Positions 9,159-17,903 of a stretch of 64,000 nt of DNA are shown piece after piece. Source of the DNA: Ramlibacter sp. (GTDB lineage: Bacteria; Pseudomonadota; Gammaproteobacteria; Burkholderiales; Burkholderiaceae_C); the NCBI GenBank assembly GCA_019635415.1, contig JAHBZN010000002.1, positions 434,001-498,000 of the forward strand. Reading direction: 5' to 3'. The translations under genes were made by a program, and so were the position numbers. Position 1 is the stretch's first letter. Every line of letters starts with the position of its first letter. The notes below the pieces were generated by a model. It had not been told where the DNA came from. It did no database searches and saw nothing but the letters and a program-made list of their open reading frames with translations.

Positions 9159-10208
9159 TCAGGGCTTTTTGTGCTGCCATTTGGCGCCCCGTCCTTTGCC
9201 ATTCGGTTCGATCAGGCCCTCTGCCTTCATTGCCCGCAAAATCACGCGCACCATGTCGCGGCTGATGCCGGGGCACGCTTCCTCAATCTCCGAGATGGAA
9301 AAGGGCAATTGGCGCTTTAGTATCTCTGAGCGAACGCGGTCCCCCTTGGCTCCCCGCCCGCGCTCAATGGTGCCCACGCGCTCCTCGAATTCTTTGTAAG
9401 CGCGAAGGAGCGCACCCCAGAAGTAGTCGAGCCATGGGGCGATGTTGTGATCCGCTTCGTGCCAGCCTTGAGAACTGGCTTCCAGTGTTTCGTAGTAGCT
9501 TTCCTTTGACTCCTCGAAGATGCGCTCCAAGCTGATGAAGCGACCCACCGCATAGTCAAAGTGATAGAGCAATTGCAAGGTCAGCAGCCGCGCCATGCGG
9601 CCGTTGCCATCTGGGAATGGGTGGATGCACAGGAAGTCGAGAATGGCCAGCGGCACCAAGACCAACGGATCGGCCAGATGCAGATCCAGCGCAGTGCGGT
9701 AGCGACTGATCATGTCAGCCATCGCCATGGGAGTCAGATGCGCGGCAACGGGACGGAAACGCACCCGTGAACTGCCATCAGGGTGGCGCTCAATGATGTC
9801 GTTGTTCGTCGCCTTCCAATGCCCGCCAGGCTGAGGCATGTATCGGTACAACATGCCATGGAGCTGCAGGACGGTGCCCTCTGAAAACGGCATCTGGTCA
9901 CCGCTTTCATGGATCAGGCCCAGGGCGTCTCGGTAACCCGCCACCTCCTGCTCGGACCGGCTTTGTGGCGTGGCATTTTTCAGCACCAGAGACTTGAGCC
10001 GATGGGCCGCGACGACCACGCCTTCCAGCCGGTTGGACGACTCGGTGGACTCAACGACAGCAACCTGCCGCAGGTCACTCAAGACCTCAGGCGACTGCGC
10101 CACAAAAAGCTGCTGCTTGCCCCTGTACTCACCCAAGGCGCGCAGCGTCGCCAGTTGCTGAGCATCGAAGCGCAGCTTGGCGAGATAGTCTGGCGAGAGT
10201 GATTGCAT
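9159..10208 (-). CDS. Fic-family protein (AMPylase fold) with N-terminal inhibitory motif and C-terminal winged helix
   Basis: This is a 349-residue Fic protein (start at ATG 10208; an upstream in-frame codon at 10274 would add 22 residues with no matching character). Fic enzymes transfer AMP or other nucleotide parts to target hydroxyls. The core motif HPFPDGNGRMAR (196-207) matches HxFx[DE]GNGRxxR completely. An inhibitory motif SNRLEG (58-63, [ST]xxxE[GN]) precedes it, so this is a self-inhibited class II Fic. The last 60 residues (SISEIEEACPGISRDMVRVI onward) look like a winged-helix DNA-binding domain, so autoregulation is possible. It lies between the helicase/methylase scar and the recombinase gene, with its own probable promoter region. 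Confidence 0.85.
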   Translation of the reverse strand: MQSLSPDYLAKLRFDAQQLATLRALGEYRGKQQLFVAQSPEVLSDLRQVAVVESTESSNRLEGVVVAAHRLKSLVLKNATPQSRSEQEVAGYRDALGLIHESGDQMPFSEGTVLQLHGMLYRYMPQPGGHWKATNNDIIERHPDGSSRVRFRPVAAHLTPMAMADMISRYRTALDLHLADPLVLVPLAILDFLCIHPFPDGNGRMARLLTLQLLYHFDYAVGRFISLERIFEESKESYYETLEASSQGWHEADHNIAPWLDYFWGALLRAYKEFEERVGTIERGRGAKGDRVRSEILKRQLPFSISEIEEACPGISRDMVRVILRAMKAEGLIEPNGKGRGAKWQHKKP

Positions 10209-10230
10209 GCAGCGGCTTCCAGGTCGGCAA

Positions 10231-10305
10231 GAATGGGGTAATGCTAATGCAAATAAGGGTATATCGAGGCCCATTTACCCCAATCTCCAAGTAATTACCC
10301 CATTC
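10231..10305 (-). promoter_or_regulatory. Three TTACCCCA sites upstream of the Fic gene, putative operator array
   Basis: The octamer TTACCCCA occurs at 10275-10282 and 10295-10302 (20 bp apart, about two helical turns) and in reverse as TGGGGTAA at 10234-10241. The outer two form a perfect 12-bp inverted repeat, GAATGGGGTAAT (10231-10242) and ATTACCCCATTC (10294-10305). The array fills the space between the recombinase stop and the Fic start. It probably binds a regulator, perhaps the winged-helix tail of the Fic protein itself. No confident -35/-10 pair could be assigned. Confidence 0.5.
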
Positions 10306-10316
10306 GGCCGCCACTC

Positions 10317-11372
10317 TCAGCTCACTGGCTCGGGTTCGTCGGGCTCGCTCGTTACAGCCGGGGCCGCAACGTCTTTCACGGGGCGCTCAGCCTCAACGCT
10401 CACGGGCCGCAACACATGGCCACGTCTGCCCTGCGATGCCGTGCCGTAAAGCTTCTGAGTCTTGGCAGACAGGTGCCCAAGCCCCCGACTGACAGCTCCA
10501 GCGTCACCGACCCGCTTGGCATCCGCCGCCCATTGGTGCCGCAAGCAGTACGCCGTGATCGGATGCTGATGCGCGGGCCAGAGGCTGGCAGCCAGTCGTC
10601 GCACCTCCACAGAGAAGTTGCCCGCGTGGTCGATCTGGACGACCATGGGCGTTTGCTGCGACTGGCTCAATGCCTCTTTGAGCATCAGCACCAGAGGGTG
10701 GTCATCGTCTTCGGCATATCGCAATCGGCGGATGGGCTGTCCTTGCGATTTCTTGACCTTGACCCCGTCGATCACGATCTGGATCAGTGATTGCTCGGTC
10801 TCGGCATTGACCACCCGCGAGACCTCAATTCCCCTCTCCAGCTCGGAGGGGCGACACCCTGTCAGCGCAGCCAGCAGCAAGGCGCCGGCGTACCGGCCGC
10901 TGCTGCCTCGATGACACAACTGCTCCCGCCAGTCTGGGGGCAGTCCGCCCAAGGCAACTCGCTTGCTGCGGCGCCGCACCCTCCGGCCCACCAGGCCCTG
11001 CTGCTTTAGTTCAATGACCGATTGGATGTGGTCGATCTGCTCGTCGAGCAAGCGCAGGCACTTCTGAGCCAGCTCTGGTGTCACCGGCTCCACGATGCTG
11101 TCCAGCAGTTCCAGCTGCCTCGACTGCAAGGTGAAACGCAGTGCAGCGATGCGCTTCTGGAAGGTGGTTGGGCGGCGGGTGTTCAACACGGCACCGATCA
11201 GCCCGCCATCCGTCGTTTTGGCGCGCATCAGCAAGGTCTGGCCAAGCCGCAGGTAGTCGTGCTCCGTGTTGGGGGAGCGGCCAGTTCTGCGATTGCGCTC
11301 CGAGGCGATCTGTTGAATCAACTCAGAGGAGTGCAGCAACTTGGCCTTCAAGTCTTCGATGAGGTCATCCAT
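10317..11372 (-). CDS. Tyrosine recombinase/integrase-like protein
   Basis: This 351-residue protein is predicted to catalyse site-specific strand exchange for the island. The C-terminal catalytic domain shows the expected pattern: Arg in ALTGCRPSELERG (box I), a YCLRHQWA box (box II; Tyr where His is usual, then R-H), and GLGHLSAKTQKLYG with the late His and the nucleophilic Tyr. The N-terminal half is helical and would form the arm/core-binding region. It is the last gene of a minus-strand set AlpA-RepA-recombinase, and its ATG overlaps the end of repA by 8 bp. The island abuts tRNA-Pro, consistent with tRNA-targeted integration, although this recombinase is further from the tRNA than is usual and is not a close match to classical phage integrases. 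Confidence 0.65.
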   Translation of the reverse strand: MDDLIEDLKAKLLHSSELIQQIASERNRRTGRSPNTEHDYLRLGQTLLMRAKTTDGGLIGAVLNTRRPTTFQKRIAALRFTLQSRQLELLDSIVEPVTPELAQKCLRLLDEQIDHIQSVIELKQQGLVGRRVRRRSKRVALGGLPPDWREQLCHRGSSGRYAGALLLAALTGCRPSELERGIEVSRVVNAETEQSLIQIVIDGVKVKKSQGQPIRRLRYAEDDDHPLVLMLKEALSQSQQTPMVVQIDHAGNFSVEVRRLAASLWPAHQHPITAYCLRHQWAADAKRVGDAGAVSRGLGHLSAKTQKLYGTASQGRRGHVLRPVSVEAERPVKDVAAPAVTSEPDEPEPVS

Positions 11373-12252
11373 GTGAGCCTCCGTTCAGCTTGGTCGTAGC
11401 GAAGACTTGCTTGGCGACGGGAGGCGGTGAGGCGTGCAGTGCCAGGCCGCCGTCGAAAGGTTCGACCTTCGCCTGCGGGTAGACCATCTGGACTTTGTGA
11501 AGGCCATGCAGGAACCCTCGTCGGAAGGTCTCTTTGGCATGCAGCCCTTGGGGCTGGTGGGCGAACTGGCCCATCAGAGCGGCCCACGGGATGGCGACGG
11601 GGCCACCTTGGATACGGTGCAGTCGGTAGGCCAGCCAGGTGTAGATGTCCAAGGCTAGAGCCGAGCCCTTCAGCGCGGCAAGGGCTCGGCCATCCAGAGG
11701 GACGCCGTGTTCAAGCAGCTCAGCGTAGAAGGGCTCAGACAACACAAGCAACCCTGGCCAACGAGACGTGGCCCCGTGCGTTCGCGGATGCCAAGCTTCA
11801 AATTGCTGTACCGGCAGGCTATTGAACGTACGCCCCTGGAACCCGAGCTGCAAACGACATGCAGCCAGGGCATGTATCTGCTTGCGGAGCATCCTGTAGC
11901 GGTGCCCCTGAAGGTCATAGCCCAGCATGTGCAAGAACTCGGCGGCGCTTCGCCCAATGTCAATTTCGCGTGTTTTGTAACGCAGGGCAAGCGTCGAAAT
12001 GCAAGTCAAGGCCAGCCTCGCTGTGGCTCCGTACGGCACGGGTTGCGACACCGGCCCCGTCCCCTCATCCAGAAAGCCAGCCTGAACACTCAGCCACGCT
12101 GCGCCAAAACTGTGCTGGAACTCTCTACCCTTGACCTCGCTGCGGGGCAAACCGATCTGGGTCAGGATGGAGTGGCAGAACATCAGCTCATCGCCCCCGG
12201 GGGCATCAGAGCTGATGATGACATTGGCGTCGATCAGCTTCGAATCGGTCAT
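11365..12252 (-). CDS. RepA-like plasmid replication initiator within the island
   Basis: This 295-residue protein resembles the plasmid-encoded RepA family (RepA_C-type). Recognisable features in order are GLPRSEVKGREF near residue 35, a PVPYGATARLALTCISTLAL block (about 72-91), TREIDIGRSAAEFLHMLG (about 94-111) and RMLRKQIHALAACRLQL. Such proteins bind origin iterons and start replication of broad-host-range plasmids. Here the gene sits between an AlpA-like regulator and a recombinase, overlapping both by a few bases, so the three are probably co-transcribed. It may let the excised element replicate or regulate its own maintenance. I saw no clear iteron array nearby, so an active origin is not demonstrated. 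Confidence 0.7.
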   Translation of the reverse strand: MTDSKLIDANVIISSDAPGGDELMFCHSILTQIGLPRSEVKGREFQHSFGAAWLSVQAGFLDEGTGPVSQPVPYGATARLALTCISTLALRYKTREIDIGRSAAEFLHMLGYDLQGHRYRMLRKQIHALAACRLQLGFQGRTFNSLPVQQFEAWHPRTHGATSRWPGLLVLSEPFYAELLEHGVPLDGRALAALKGSALALDIYTWLAYRLHRIQGGPVAIPWAALMGQFAHQPQGLHAKETFRRGFLHGLHKVQMVYPQAKVEPFDGGLALHASPPPVAKQVFATTKLNGGSHG

Positions 12253-12599
12253 TGGCCCCTCCCTTCTTCAGGGGCACGTGCTGCCGAGGTTTGAGCCCAT
12301 CGCTCGCGAGCAAGCTGCTCGACTTTCGTGGGGCGACCACGTGGACGCTTCTGAGGAGGGGGCTCGGCTGGGCGGTTGGACTCGATCCAAGCCAAAACAT
12401 CGTCCAACCACCAGCAGAGGCGCCGGCTGTGCGGCATTTTGAAAGGCCGTGGGATTAGGTGCTGGTACTTCTTATTGGTCGCGCACGTTCTGATCGTGTT
12501 TTCTGATTTGTGGATCAGAGCCGAGAGTTCTTCAATTTGTATGGACTTAGGGATGCCACTGCTTTGAGTGGCTGGATGTTGGGTCATTCTCTTCACCAT
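12249..12599 (-). CDS. AlpA/MerR-like small DNA-binding protein (putative excisionase or regulator)
   Basis: A 116-residue product is proposed from the ATG at 12599 (a second ATG at 12587 is also possible). The open frame continues upstream, but that extension is Arg/Ser-rich and overlaps another gene, so I exclude it. Residues 20-70 fit an AlpA/MerR-type winged helix-turn-helix: IQIEELSALIHKSENTIRTC, followed by LIPRPFKMPHSRRLCWWLDD, the usual turn where position-specific residues lead into a WxxxDV-type strand. The tail is basic and Pro-rich (PPPQKRPRGRPTK). It is first in the AlpA-RepA-recombinase set and its stop overlaps the repA start. Excision control and repA regulation are both plausible roles. 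Confidence 0.6.
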   Translation of the reverse strand: MVKRMTQHPATQSSGIPKSIQIEELSALIHKSENTIRTCATNKKYQHLIPRPFKMPHSRRLCWWLDDVLAWIESNRPAEPPPQKRPRGRPTKVEQLARERWAQTSAARAPEEGRGQ

Positions 12600-12658
12600 C
12601 GCGAAGCGTTGAGCGACAGGGTCGCCTTGGCAGCGCTGTCGAGCGCTGCGACGCAAAT

Positions 12659-13033
12659 TCAGCGATGGACGGCTCGGGGGGGCGGTGTTGCCCGGAGGGG
12701 TGAGACCGAGAAGAAGTGGTCGACCAGGGTGATCCGACGAACGTGGATGCCTTCGTAGTAGGGCTCGTTCTTGCGACGAACAAGCTCGTCGCGCGAGGGC
12801 GCCCACATGAAGTAGATCGCTCCCAGGACGCCTACGATGCACAACGCTACTAACAAGCCCAGTGCGTGCATCAAAAGTCCGCCTGTGACGCCGGAAAGAA
12901 TCGATGGCACCCAAAACATGAGCAACATCAGGAAGCCCATGGCCACGCAGTAACGAACAGCCGCGCGCATCCCGGCTTCTCGGTATTCAGCGAGAAACTG
13001 CTTCGGGGTGGGGATGAACGGCGCGAGATGCAT
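12659..13033 (-). CDS. Small two-helix membrane protein, unknown function
   Basis: This is a 124-residue protein not assigned to a family. It has an N-terminal cytosolic segment (about 25 residues), two transmembrane segments (about 27-48 and 52-77) and a soluble, basic C-terminal tail of about 45 residues (RRKNEPYYEGIHVRRITLV). It is the gene nearest the tRNA-Pro end of the island. The start has only a weak Shine-Dalgarno. It lies about 60 bp upstream of the AlpA-like gene on the same strand and could be co-expressed with it. Function could relate to mobility or host interaction, but nothing in the sequence decides this. Confidence 0.45.
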   Translation of the reverse strand: MHLAPFIPTPKQFLAEYREAGMRAAVRYCVAMGFLMLLMFWVPSILSGVTGGLLMHALGLLVALCIVGVLGAIYFMWAPSRDELVRRKNEPYYEGIHVRRITLVDHFFSVSPLRATPPPRAVHR

Positions 13034-13102
13034 GGCTGTTCATAACAGTACAGAGCCATGACCAGCCTGTCAAAGGCATAAGCTGCGCGCCGCCAGAGGT
13101 TG

Positions 13103-13192
13103 CATTCATGCCCATTCAAGTCTTGGGACAAATTTGGGACACTGAGCCCGGAAATTTGCTTTGAAACGACATTCATGACGATTCAAAGCAAA
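13103..13192. repeat. Cluster of short direct and inverted repeats at the island/tRNA junction (putative att region)
   Basis: Three repeat structures crowd this 90-bp gap. A 17-bp direct repeat CATTCATGNCNATTCAA-like occurs at 13103-13119 and 13170-13186 (mismatches at the two N positions). TTGGGACA is repeated at 13123-13130 and 13134-13141, exactly 11 bp apart. A perfect 11-bp inverted repeat TTTGCTTTGAA/TTCAAAGCAAA spans 13155-13165 and 13182-13192. Such spacing resembles arm and core sites of a tyrosine recombinase next to its target tRNA. The crossover point itself cannot be fixed without the other end of the island. Confidence 0.4.
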
Positions 13193-13225
13193 AAGCCCAA
13201 GTGCTTGATTCACTTGGGCTTTTTG
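13190..13225 (-). terminator. Rho-independent terminator downstream of tRNA-Pro
   Basis: A 14-bp perfect stem AAAAAGCCCAAGTG/CACTTGGGCTTTTT closes a 7-base loop, giving a U-tract in either direction. It lies just past the tRNA 3' end (minus strand) and probably terminates the tRNA transcript while insulating the island. Confidence 0.8.
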
Positions 13226-13235
13226 GTGTGTGTCC

Positions 13236-13312
13236 TGGTCGGGGTGAGAGGATTCGAACCTCCGGCCTCTACGTCCCGAACGTAGCGCTCTACCAGGCTA
13301 AGCTACACCCCG
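13236..13312 (-). tRNA. tRNA-Pro (anticodon CGG)
   Basis: Read on the minus strand, the 77-base gene folds as a complete cloverleaf. The acceptor stem is CGGGGTG/CACCCCG and the D arm contains CCTGGTAGAG. The anticodon stem is CTACG/CGTAG around the loop TTCGGGA, giving anticodon CGG (reads CCG, proline). The T arm has the invariant GTTCGAATC, and the encoded 3' end is A-CCA. The gene is followed by a strong terminator. The genomic island begins directly at its 3' side, the typical target for tRNA-specific recombinases. Confidence 0.95.
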
Positions 13313-13348
13313 ATGGCCTCTGCCGGCCACCGTGAGCCCCAATGTGAG

Positions 13349-14332
13349 TCAGGAGCGGCGGTCCAAAAGCTGAGCCGCTAATTGTAGCAAACCGCGGGAG
13401 AACGCATTGTCCGGCAGACGCCGCGCGGCATCGATGGCCCGCTGAGCCTCGTTTGCGGCGGCCTGTCGCGTGACGTCGAGGGCGCCGGTGGACCGCACGA
13501 TGTCGACGACCTGATCCAGTCCGGTGGTGGCACCCTGTTCGATGGCATGGCGAACGAGGTCGCGCTGCGCCTGGTCGCCCCGCTGCATGGCCACGATCAG
13601 TGGCAATGTGGCCTTGCCCTCGCGCAGGTCGTCGCCGATGTTCTTGCCCATTTCCTGGGCGTCGCCCTCGTAGTCGAGCACGTCGTCAATCACCTGGAAG
13701 GCCGTTCCGAGCGCCTGGCCATACTCGGCGCAGGCTTCTTCCACGGAAGGTGGGCTGCCGGCGAGAACGGCACCCAGCCTCGCACTGGCCTCGAACAGTT
13801 TGGCCGTCTTGGAGCGGATCACGCGGAGATAGCCGGCCTCATCCAGCGAGGCGTCGTGCATGTTCATGAGCTGAAGGACTTCTCCTTCGGCAATCACGTT
13901 GGTGGCATCGGACAGGATCTGCATGATGCGCATCTCTCCCGCGTCCACCATCATCTGGAAGGCGCGTGAGTACAGGAAATCGCCGACCAGGACGCTGGCC
14001 GGGTTACCAAAATTTTCATTGGCTGTGGCGCGGCCGCGACGCAGCGTCGAGTCATCGACCACGTCGTCATGCAGGAGCGTCGCCGTATGAATGAATTCCA
14101 CCACCGCCGCGAGACCGAAGCGACGGTCTTCCTGGTAGCCCAGCGCGCCGCAGACCAGCAGCAGCAGGGCAGGTCGCAAGCGCTTGCCGCCGGCGGAGAT
14201 GATGTAGCGGGAGACGTCGCCTACGAGCGGAACGCTGGAATCCAGCCGCCTGGCGATGACGCGGTCCACCTCGGCCATGTCGTCGGCGACGAGGGCAAGA
14301 GCGGCGCTGGTGCTGGAAGAGTGGGAAGACAA
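13349..14332 (-). CDS. ispB: Octaprenyl diphosphate synthase (polyprenyl synthetase)
   Basis: This enzyme elongates farnesyl diphosphate with isopentenyl diphosphate to make the ubiquinone side chain. The 327-residue product has the full trans-isoprenyl diphosphate synthase architecture: GGKRLRPAL (48-56), the first Asp-rich motif DDVVDD (89-94) followed by LRRG, and the second motif DDVLDY (216-221). The start is uncertain. The longest frame begins with TTG at 14332 with no good ribosome binding site, and an ATG at 14278 would remove 18 poorly conserved residues. The gene is divergent from rplU, a common arrangement in Burkholderiales. The right-hand sequence up to rplU carries the promoters for both directions. 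Confidence 0.92.
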   Translation of the reverse strand: MSSHSSSTSAALALVADDMAEVDRVIARRLDSSVPLVGDVSRYIISAGGKRLRPALLLLVCGALGYQEDRRFGLAAVVEFIHTATLLHDDVVDDSTLRRGRATANENFGNPASVLVGDFLYSRAFQMMVDAGEMRIMQILSDATNVIAEGEVLQLMNMHDASLDEAGYLRVIRSKTAKLFEASARLGAVLAGSPPSVEEACAEYGQALGTAFQVIDDVLDYEGDAQEMGKNIGDDLREGKATLPLIVAMQRGDQAQRDLVRHAIEQGATTGLDQVVDIVRSTGALDVTRQAAANEAQRAIDAARRLPDNAFSRGLLQLAAQLLDRRS

Positions 14333-14425
14333 GGCAAAGCGGGCGGATTAGCCCGGATTATAGAAAACGCCGCGCTGCGTTTGGGCCGGGCCTGGTGGAA
14401 GAATGTTAGTGCGCGCAAACCGTGC

Positions 14426-14462
14426 TATACTCTTGGGCTCTGTGGAAATCCGTCCGCAGAGC
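14426..14462 (+). promoter_or_regulatory. rplU promoter with extended -10 and a leader hairpin
   Basis: An extended -10 element TGCTATACT (14423-14431; hexamer TATACT at 14426-14431) stands about 50 bp before the rplU ATG, with no strong -35 at 17 bp. The transcribed leader then contains a 9-bp stem GCTCTGTGG/CCGCAGAGC (one G-U pair) with an 8-base loop at 14437-14462. The hairpin precedes the ribosome binding site and could serve ribosomal-protein autoregulation, though that is inference. Confidence 0.55.
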
Positions 14463-14481
14463 TTCATTTCAAGAGGTCAAC

Positions 14482-14793
14482 ATGTACGCGGTCATAAAAA
14501 CCGGTGGCAAGCAATATCGCGTTGCTTCCGGCGAGAAAATCAAAGTAGAACAGATTGCTGCGGACGTAGGCCAGGAAATTGTGATCGACCAGGTTCTGGC
14601 CGTCGGCAACGGCAGCGAAATCAAGGTTGGCACTCCCCTGGTGTCCGGCGCAACTGTGACAGTCACTGTGGTGGCTCACGGCAAGCACGACAAGGTGCGC
14701 ATTTTCAAGATGCGCCGTCGCAAGCACTATCAGAAACGCCAGGGGCATCGCCAGCAGTTCACCGAACTGCAAATCGGCGCGATTGCCGGCTAA
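14482..14793 (+). CDS. rplU: 50S ribosomal protein L21
   Basis: The 103-residue product matches L21 throughout: [14 protein letters not shown] at the start, the [16 protein letters not shown] strand region, and the C-terminal [16 protein letters not shown] segment that binds 23S rRNA. The ATG at 14482 is preceded by AAGAGG. An earlier in-frame start would prepend residues encoded by the leader hairpin and is rejected. rpmA follows after 12 bp, forming the usual L21-L27 operon, with obgE further downstream beyond a terminator. Confidence 0.97.
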   Translation: MYAVIKTGGKQYRVASGEKIKVEQIAADVGQEIVIDQVLAVGNGSEIKVGTPLVSGATVTVTVVAHGKHDKVRIFKMRRRKHYQKRQGHRQQFTELQIGAIAG

Positions 14794-14805
14794 GGAGTCA
14801 CTGAA

Positions 14806-15063
14806 ATGGCACAGAAAAAAGGCGGCGGCTCTACGCGAAACGGGCGCGATTCAAAGCCCAAGATGCTGGGCGTCAAGGCGTTCGGTGGTGAACTCATCAG
14901 CGCCGGTTCCATCATCGTGCGCCAGCGCGGCACCCGGTTCCACCCCGGCACCAATGTGGGTGTGGGCAAGGATCACACGCTGTTTGCCCTGGTGGACGGC
15001 CACGTGTCGTTCTCGGTCAAAGGCGCGCTGAACAAGCACATGGTCAATGTGACCCCGGCTTGA
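14806..15063 (+). CDS. rpmA: 50S ribosomal protein L27
   Basis: The 85-residue product is a full-length L27. It begins [16 protein letters not shown], whose N-terminal tail reaches the peptidyl transferase centre in bacteria. It continues with [20 protein letters not shown] and [18 protein letters not shown]. The gene has a good Shine-Dalgarno (AAGGAG) and follows rplU in the same transcript. A strong terminator lies 22 bp downstream, separating it at least partly from obgE. Confidence 0.97.
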   Translation: MAQKKGGGSTRNGRDSKPKMLGVKAFGGELISAGSIIVRQRGTRFHPGTNVGVGKDHTLFALVDGHVSFSVKGALNKHMVNVTPA

Positions 15064-15085
15064 GCCATCAGGCTTTCCGGCACGG

Positions 15086-15117
15086 AAGCCCTGCGGTGTC
15101 ATCGCAGGGCTTTTTTG
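15086..15117 (+). terminator. Rho-independent terminator after rpmA
   Basis: AAGCCCTGCG pairs with CGCAGGGCTT around a 7-base loop, followed by a run of T residues ending at 15116. It terminates the rplU-rpmA transcript. obgE would then need read-through or its own promoter in the short space before 15143. Confidence 0.85.
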
Positions 15118-15130
15118 TTGGCCCCTCTAG

Positions 15131-16213
<1,083 letters not shown>

Positions 16214-16217
16214 CGCT

Positions 16218-16266
16218 GCTCCTGAATTGATAGCGAATAGTGTCCGCCCGGCAAGGGCTACAGCCC
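16218..16266 (-). repeat. Dispersed Comamonadaceae-type repeat between obgE and proB
   Basis: The palindromic core GCTC-N9-TAGC (16218-16234; one mismatch to GCTA-N9-TAGC) and the arm GGCAAGGGCTACAGCCC (16250-16266) occur in the same arrangement as at 34581-34629 and, inverted, at 37293-37340. It ends three bases before the proB ATG, so it forms the whole leader of that gene. Confidence 0.7.
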
Positions 16267-16269
16267 AAA

Positions 16270-17406
16270 ATGACTGAAAAGAAAGCTTCCGGCGTGCTGC
16301 GTGATGCCCGCCGAATCGTGGTCAAGGTCGGTTCCAGCCTGGTCACCAATGAAGGCCGCGGACTGGACGAGGCGGCCATCGGCGAATGGTGCCGGCAACT
16401 GGCCAGCCTGTCGCAGGACGGGCGGGAGGTCGTTATGGTGTCGAGCGGGGCCATTGCCGAGGGGATGAAGCGCCTGGGATGGCGCACCCGGCCGCATGAG
16501 GTGCCCGAATTGCAGGCGGCGGCGGCGGTGGGGCAGATGGGCCTGGCGCAGATGTACGAGACCAAGCTGCGCGAACAGGGGCTGGGCTCTGCGCAGGTGC
16601 TGCTGACCCACGCGGATCTCGCGGACCGCGAGCGCTATCTCAATGCCCGGTCGACCCTGCTGACCCTGTTGCGCCTGCGCGTGGTGCCCGTCATCAACGA
16701 GAACGACACCGTGGTCATCGACGAGATCAAGTTCGGTGACAACGACACCCTGGGTGCTCTCGTTGCCAATCTGGTGGAGGCCGACGCGCTGGTGATTCTC
16801 ACTGACCAGAAGGGCCTGTACAGTGCCGACCCCCGCAAGAATCCCGAGGCCGTCTTCATTCACGAAGCCAAGGCGGGCGACCCGGCTCTGGAAGCCATGG
16901 CAGGAGGCGCGGGCTCGAGCCTGGGCCGCGGAGGCATGATCACCAAAATCCTGGCGGCCAAGCGCGCCGCGGGTTCCGGCGCATCCACCGTCATTGCCTG
17001 GGGCCGCGAGCCTGATGCGTTGCTGCGCCTGGTGCGTGGCGAGCCCATCGGCACCCTGCTGGTGGCGCAGACCCAGAAGCAGCAGGCCCGCAAGCAATGG
17101 ATGGCTGACCATCTGCAGCTGCGTGGGGCGGTGGTGGTCGACGATGGGGCGGTCGCCAAGGTGCGGGACGAAGGCAAAAGCCTGCTGCCCATCGGCATGA
17201 CGGCCGTGGAGGGGGATTTTTCGCGCGGCGACGTGATTGCCATCAGAGGCCAGACCGGTGGTGAAATTGCCCGCGGGCTGGCCAACTATTCGAGTTCGGA
17301 GGCCCGCCTGATCTGCCGCAAGCCATCCAGTGAAGTGGAGCGGCTGCTGGGTTACGTGGCCGAACCGGAAATGGTGCACCGGGACAACCTGGTGCGCATC
17401 CGTTAG
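16270..17406 (+). CDS. proB: Glutamate 5-kinase, first step of proline synthesis
   Basis: ProB phosphorylates glutamate to gamma-glutamyl phosphate. The 378-residue protein begins at ATG 16270. An upstream in-frame start at 16240 would translate repeat sequence and is rejected. The amino-acid-kinase domain shows [16 protein letters not shown] at the N-terminus, [14 protein letters not shown], and [20 protein letters not shown]. The last 90 residues form a PUA domain ([20 protein letters not shown]). Proline feedback inhibition is known for the family. The stop codon overlaps the stop of the convergent CNP1-like gene (shared TTAG), leaving no space for a conventional terminator. Confidence 0.96.
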   Translation: MTEKKASGVLRDARRIVVKVGSSLVTNEGRGLDEAAIGEWCRQLASLSQDGREVVMVSSGAIAEGMKRLGWRTRPHEVPELQAAAAVGQMGLAQMYETKLREQGLGSAQVLLTHADLADRERYLNARSTLLTLLRLRVVPVINENDTVVIDEIKFGDNDTLGALVANLVEADALVILTDQKGLYSADPRKNPEAVFIHEAKAGDPALEAMAGGAGSSLGRGGMITKILAAKRAAGSGASTVIAWGREPDALLRLVRGEPIGTLLVAQTQKQQARKQWMADHLQLRGAVVVDDGAVAKVRDEGKSLLPIGMTAVEGDFSRGDVIAIRGQTGGEIARGLANYSSSEARLICRKPSSEVERLLGYVAEPEMVHRDNLVRIR

Positions 17407-17903
17407 CGCAGTTTCTCGAAGTCCTGGTTCTTCAGGTCGCGAACGATCTGCGCCACGCTGCGCGGCGCAGAGTTGCCGTTGCATCCCCCCTGCTTGGCAA
17501 ACATCAGCGAGTGCTTTGACGGCTGCGTCGCCCAGAGTGATCGCCACCCGGCCTTCTCCAGGGGACTCCAGCCGCTACTGGCGTTGTAGCGCGCAAAGGT
17601 GCGTACCTCGCCGGTGCTGCAGCGCAGTCCTTCGTACATGGCGTTGACCACGCCGGTGGCGCTCTGCGCCACGATGACGTAGCGCACGATGCCGTCGCTG
17701 CCAATCTGGATGGTGGCCGGATCGACGCCGAACTTCAGCTGGGAGCCGATGTTCACCTCGAAGGGCACGAGCCGCCCCAGGTCAAAGGCCGGTGGCGGCG
17801 GAGCATCCAGCTCCTTCCAGTCGGGATCGTCCGGAGTGAGTTGCGCGGCCGCGGCCGTGACTGACAGGGCCAGCGCGCAGGCGAGCCATTTACGAAGAGG
17901 CAT
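17403..17903 (-). CDS. CNP1-like family exported protein
   Basis: This 166-residue protein from ATG 17903 has an N-terminal signal peptide ([19 protein letters not shown]), so the mature part is predicted to be periplasmic. The remainder fits the CNP1-like family (pfam08750 type, first noted in Neisseria and common in Burkholderiales): [20 protein letters not shown], the [17 protein letters not shown] strands, and [18 protein letters not shown] near the C-terminus. Its function is not established. It overlaps the end of rppH by 14 bp and is probably co-transcribed with it. An extended upstream start would read rppH coding sequence out of frame and is not used. Confidence 0.85.
   Translation of the reverse strand: MPLRKWLACALALSVTAAAAQLTPDDPDWKELDAPPPPAFDLGRLVPFEVNIGSQLKFGVDPATIQIGSDGIVRYVIVAQSATGVVNAMYEGLRCSTGEVRTFARYNASSGWSPLEKAGWRSLWATQPSKHSLMFAKQGGCNGNSAPRSVAQIVRDLKNQDFEKLR

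Noticed and set aside
12600..12914. Upstream extension of the AlpA-like gene to 221 residues
   Set aside because: The added part is Arg/Ser/Pro-rich and overlaps the coding region of the small membrane gene in another frame.
1..13000. Second copy of the tRNA-Pro 3' end as the left att site
   Set aside because: I looked for the GGATTCGAACC block in the left 13 kb and did not see it. The left end is probably outside the window.
13100..13285. 61-codon frame crossing the att region and tRNA
   Set aside because: It reads through the terminator stem and the antisense strand of tRNA-Pro, so it is a chance frame.
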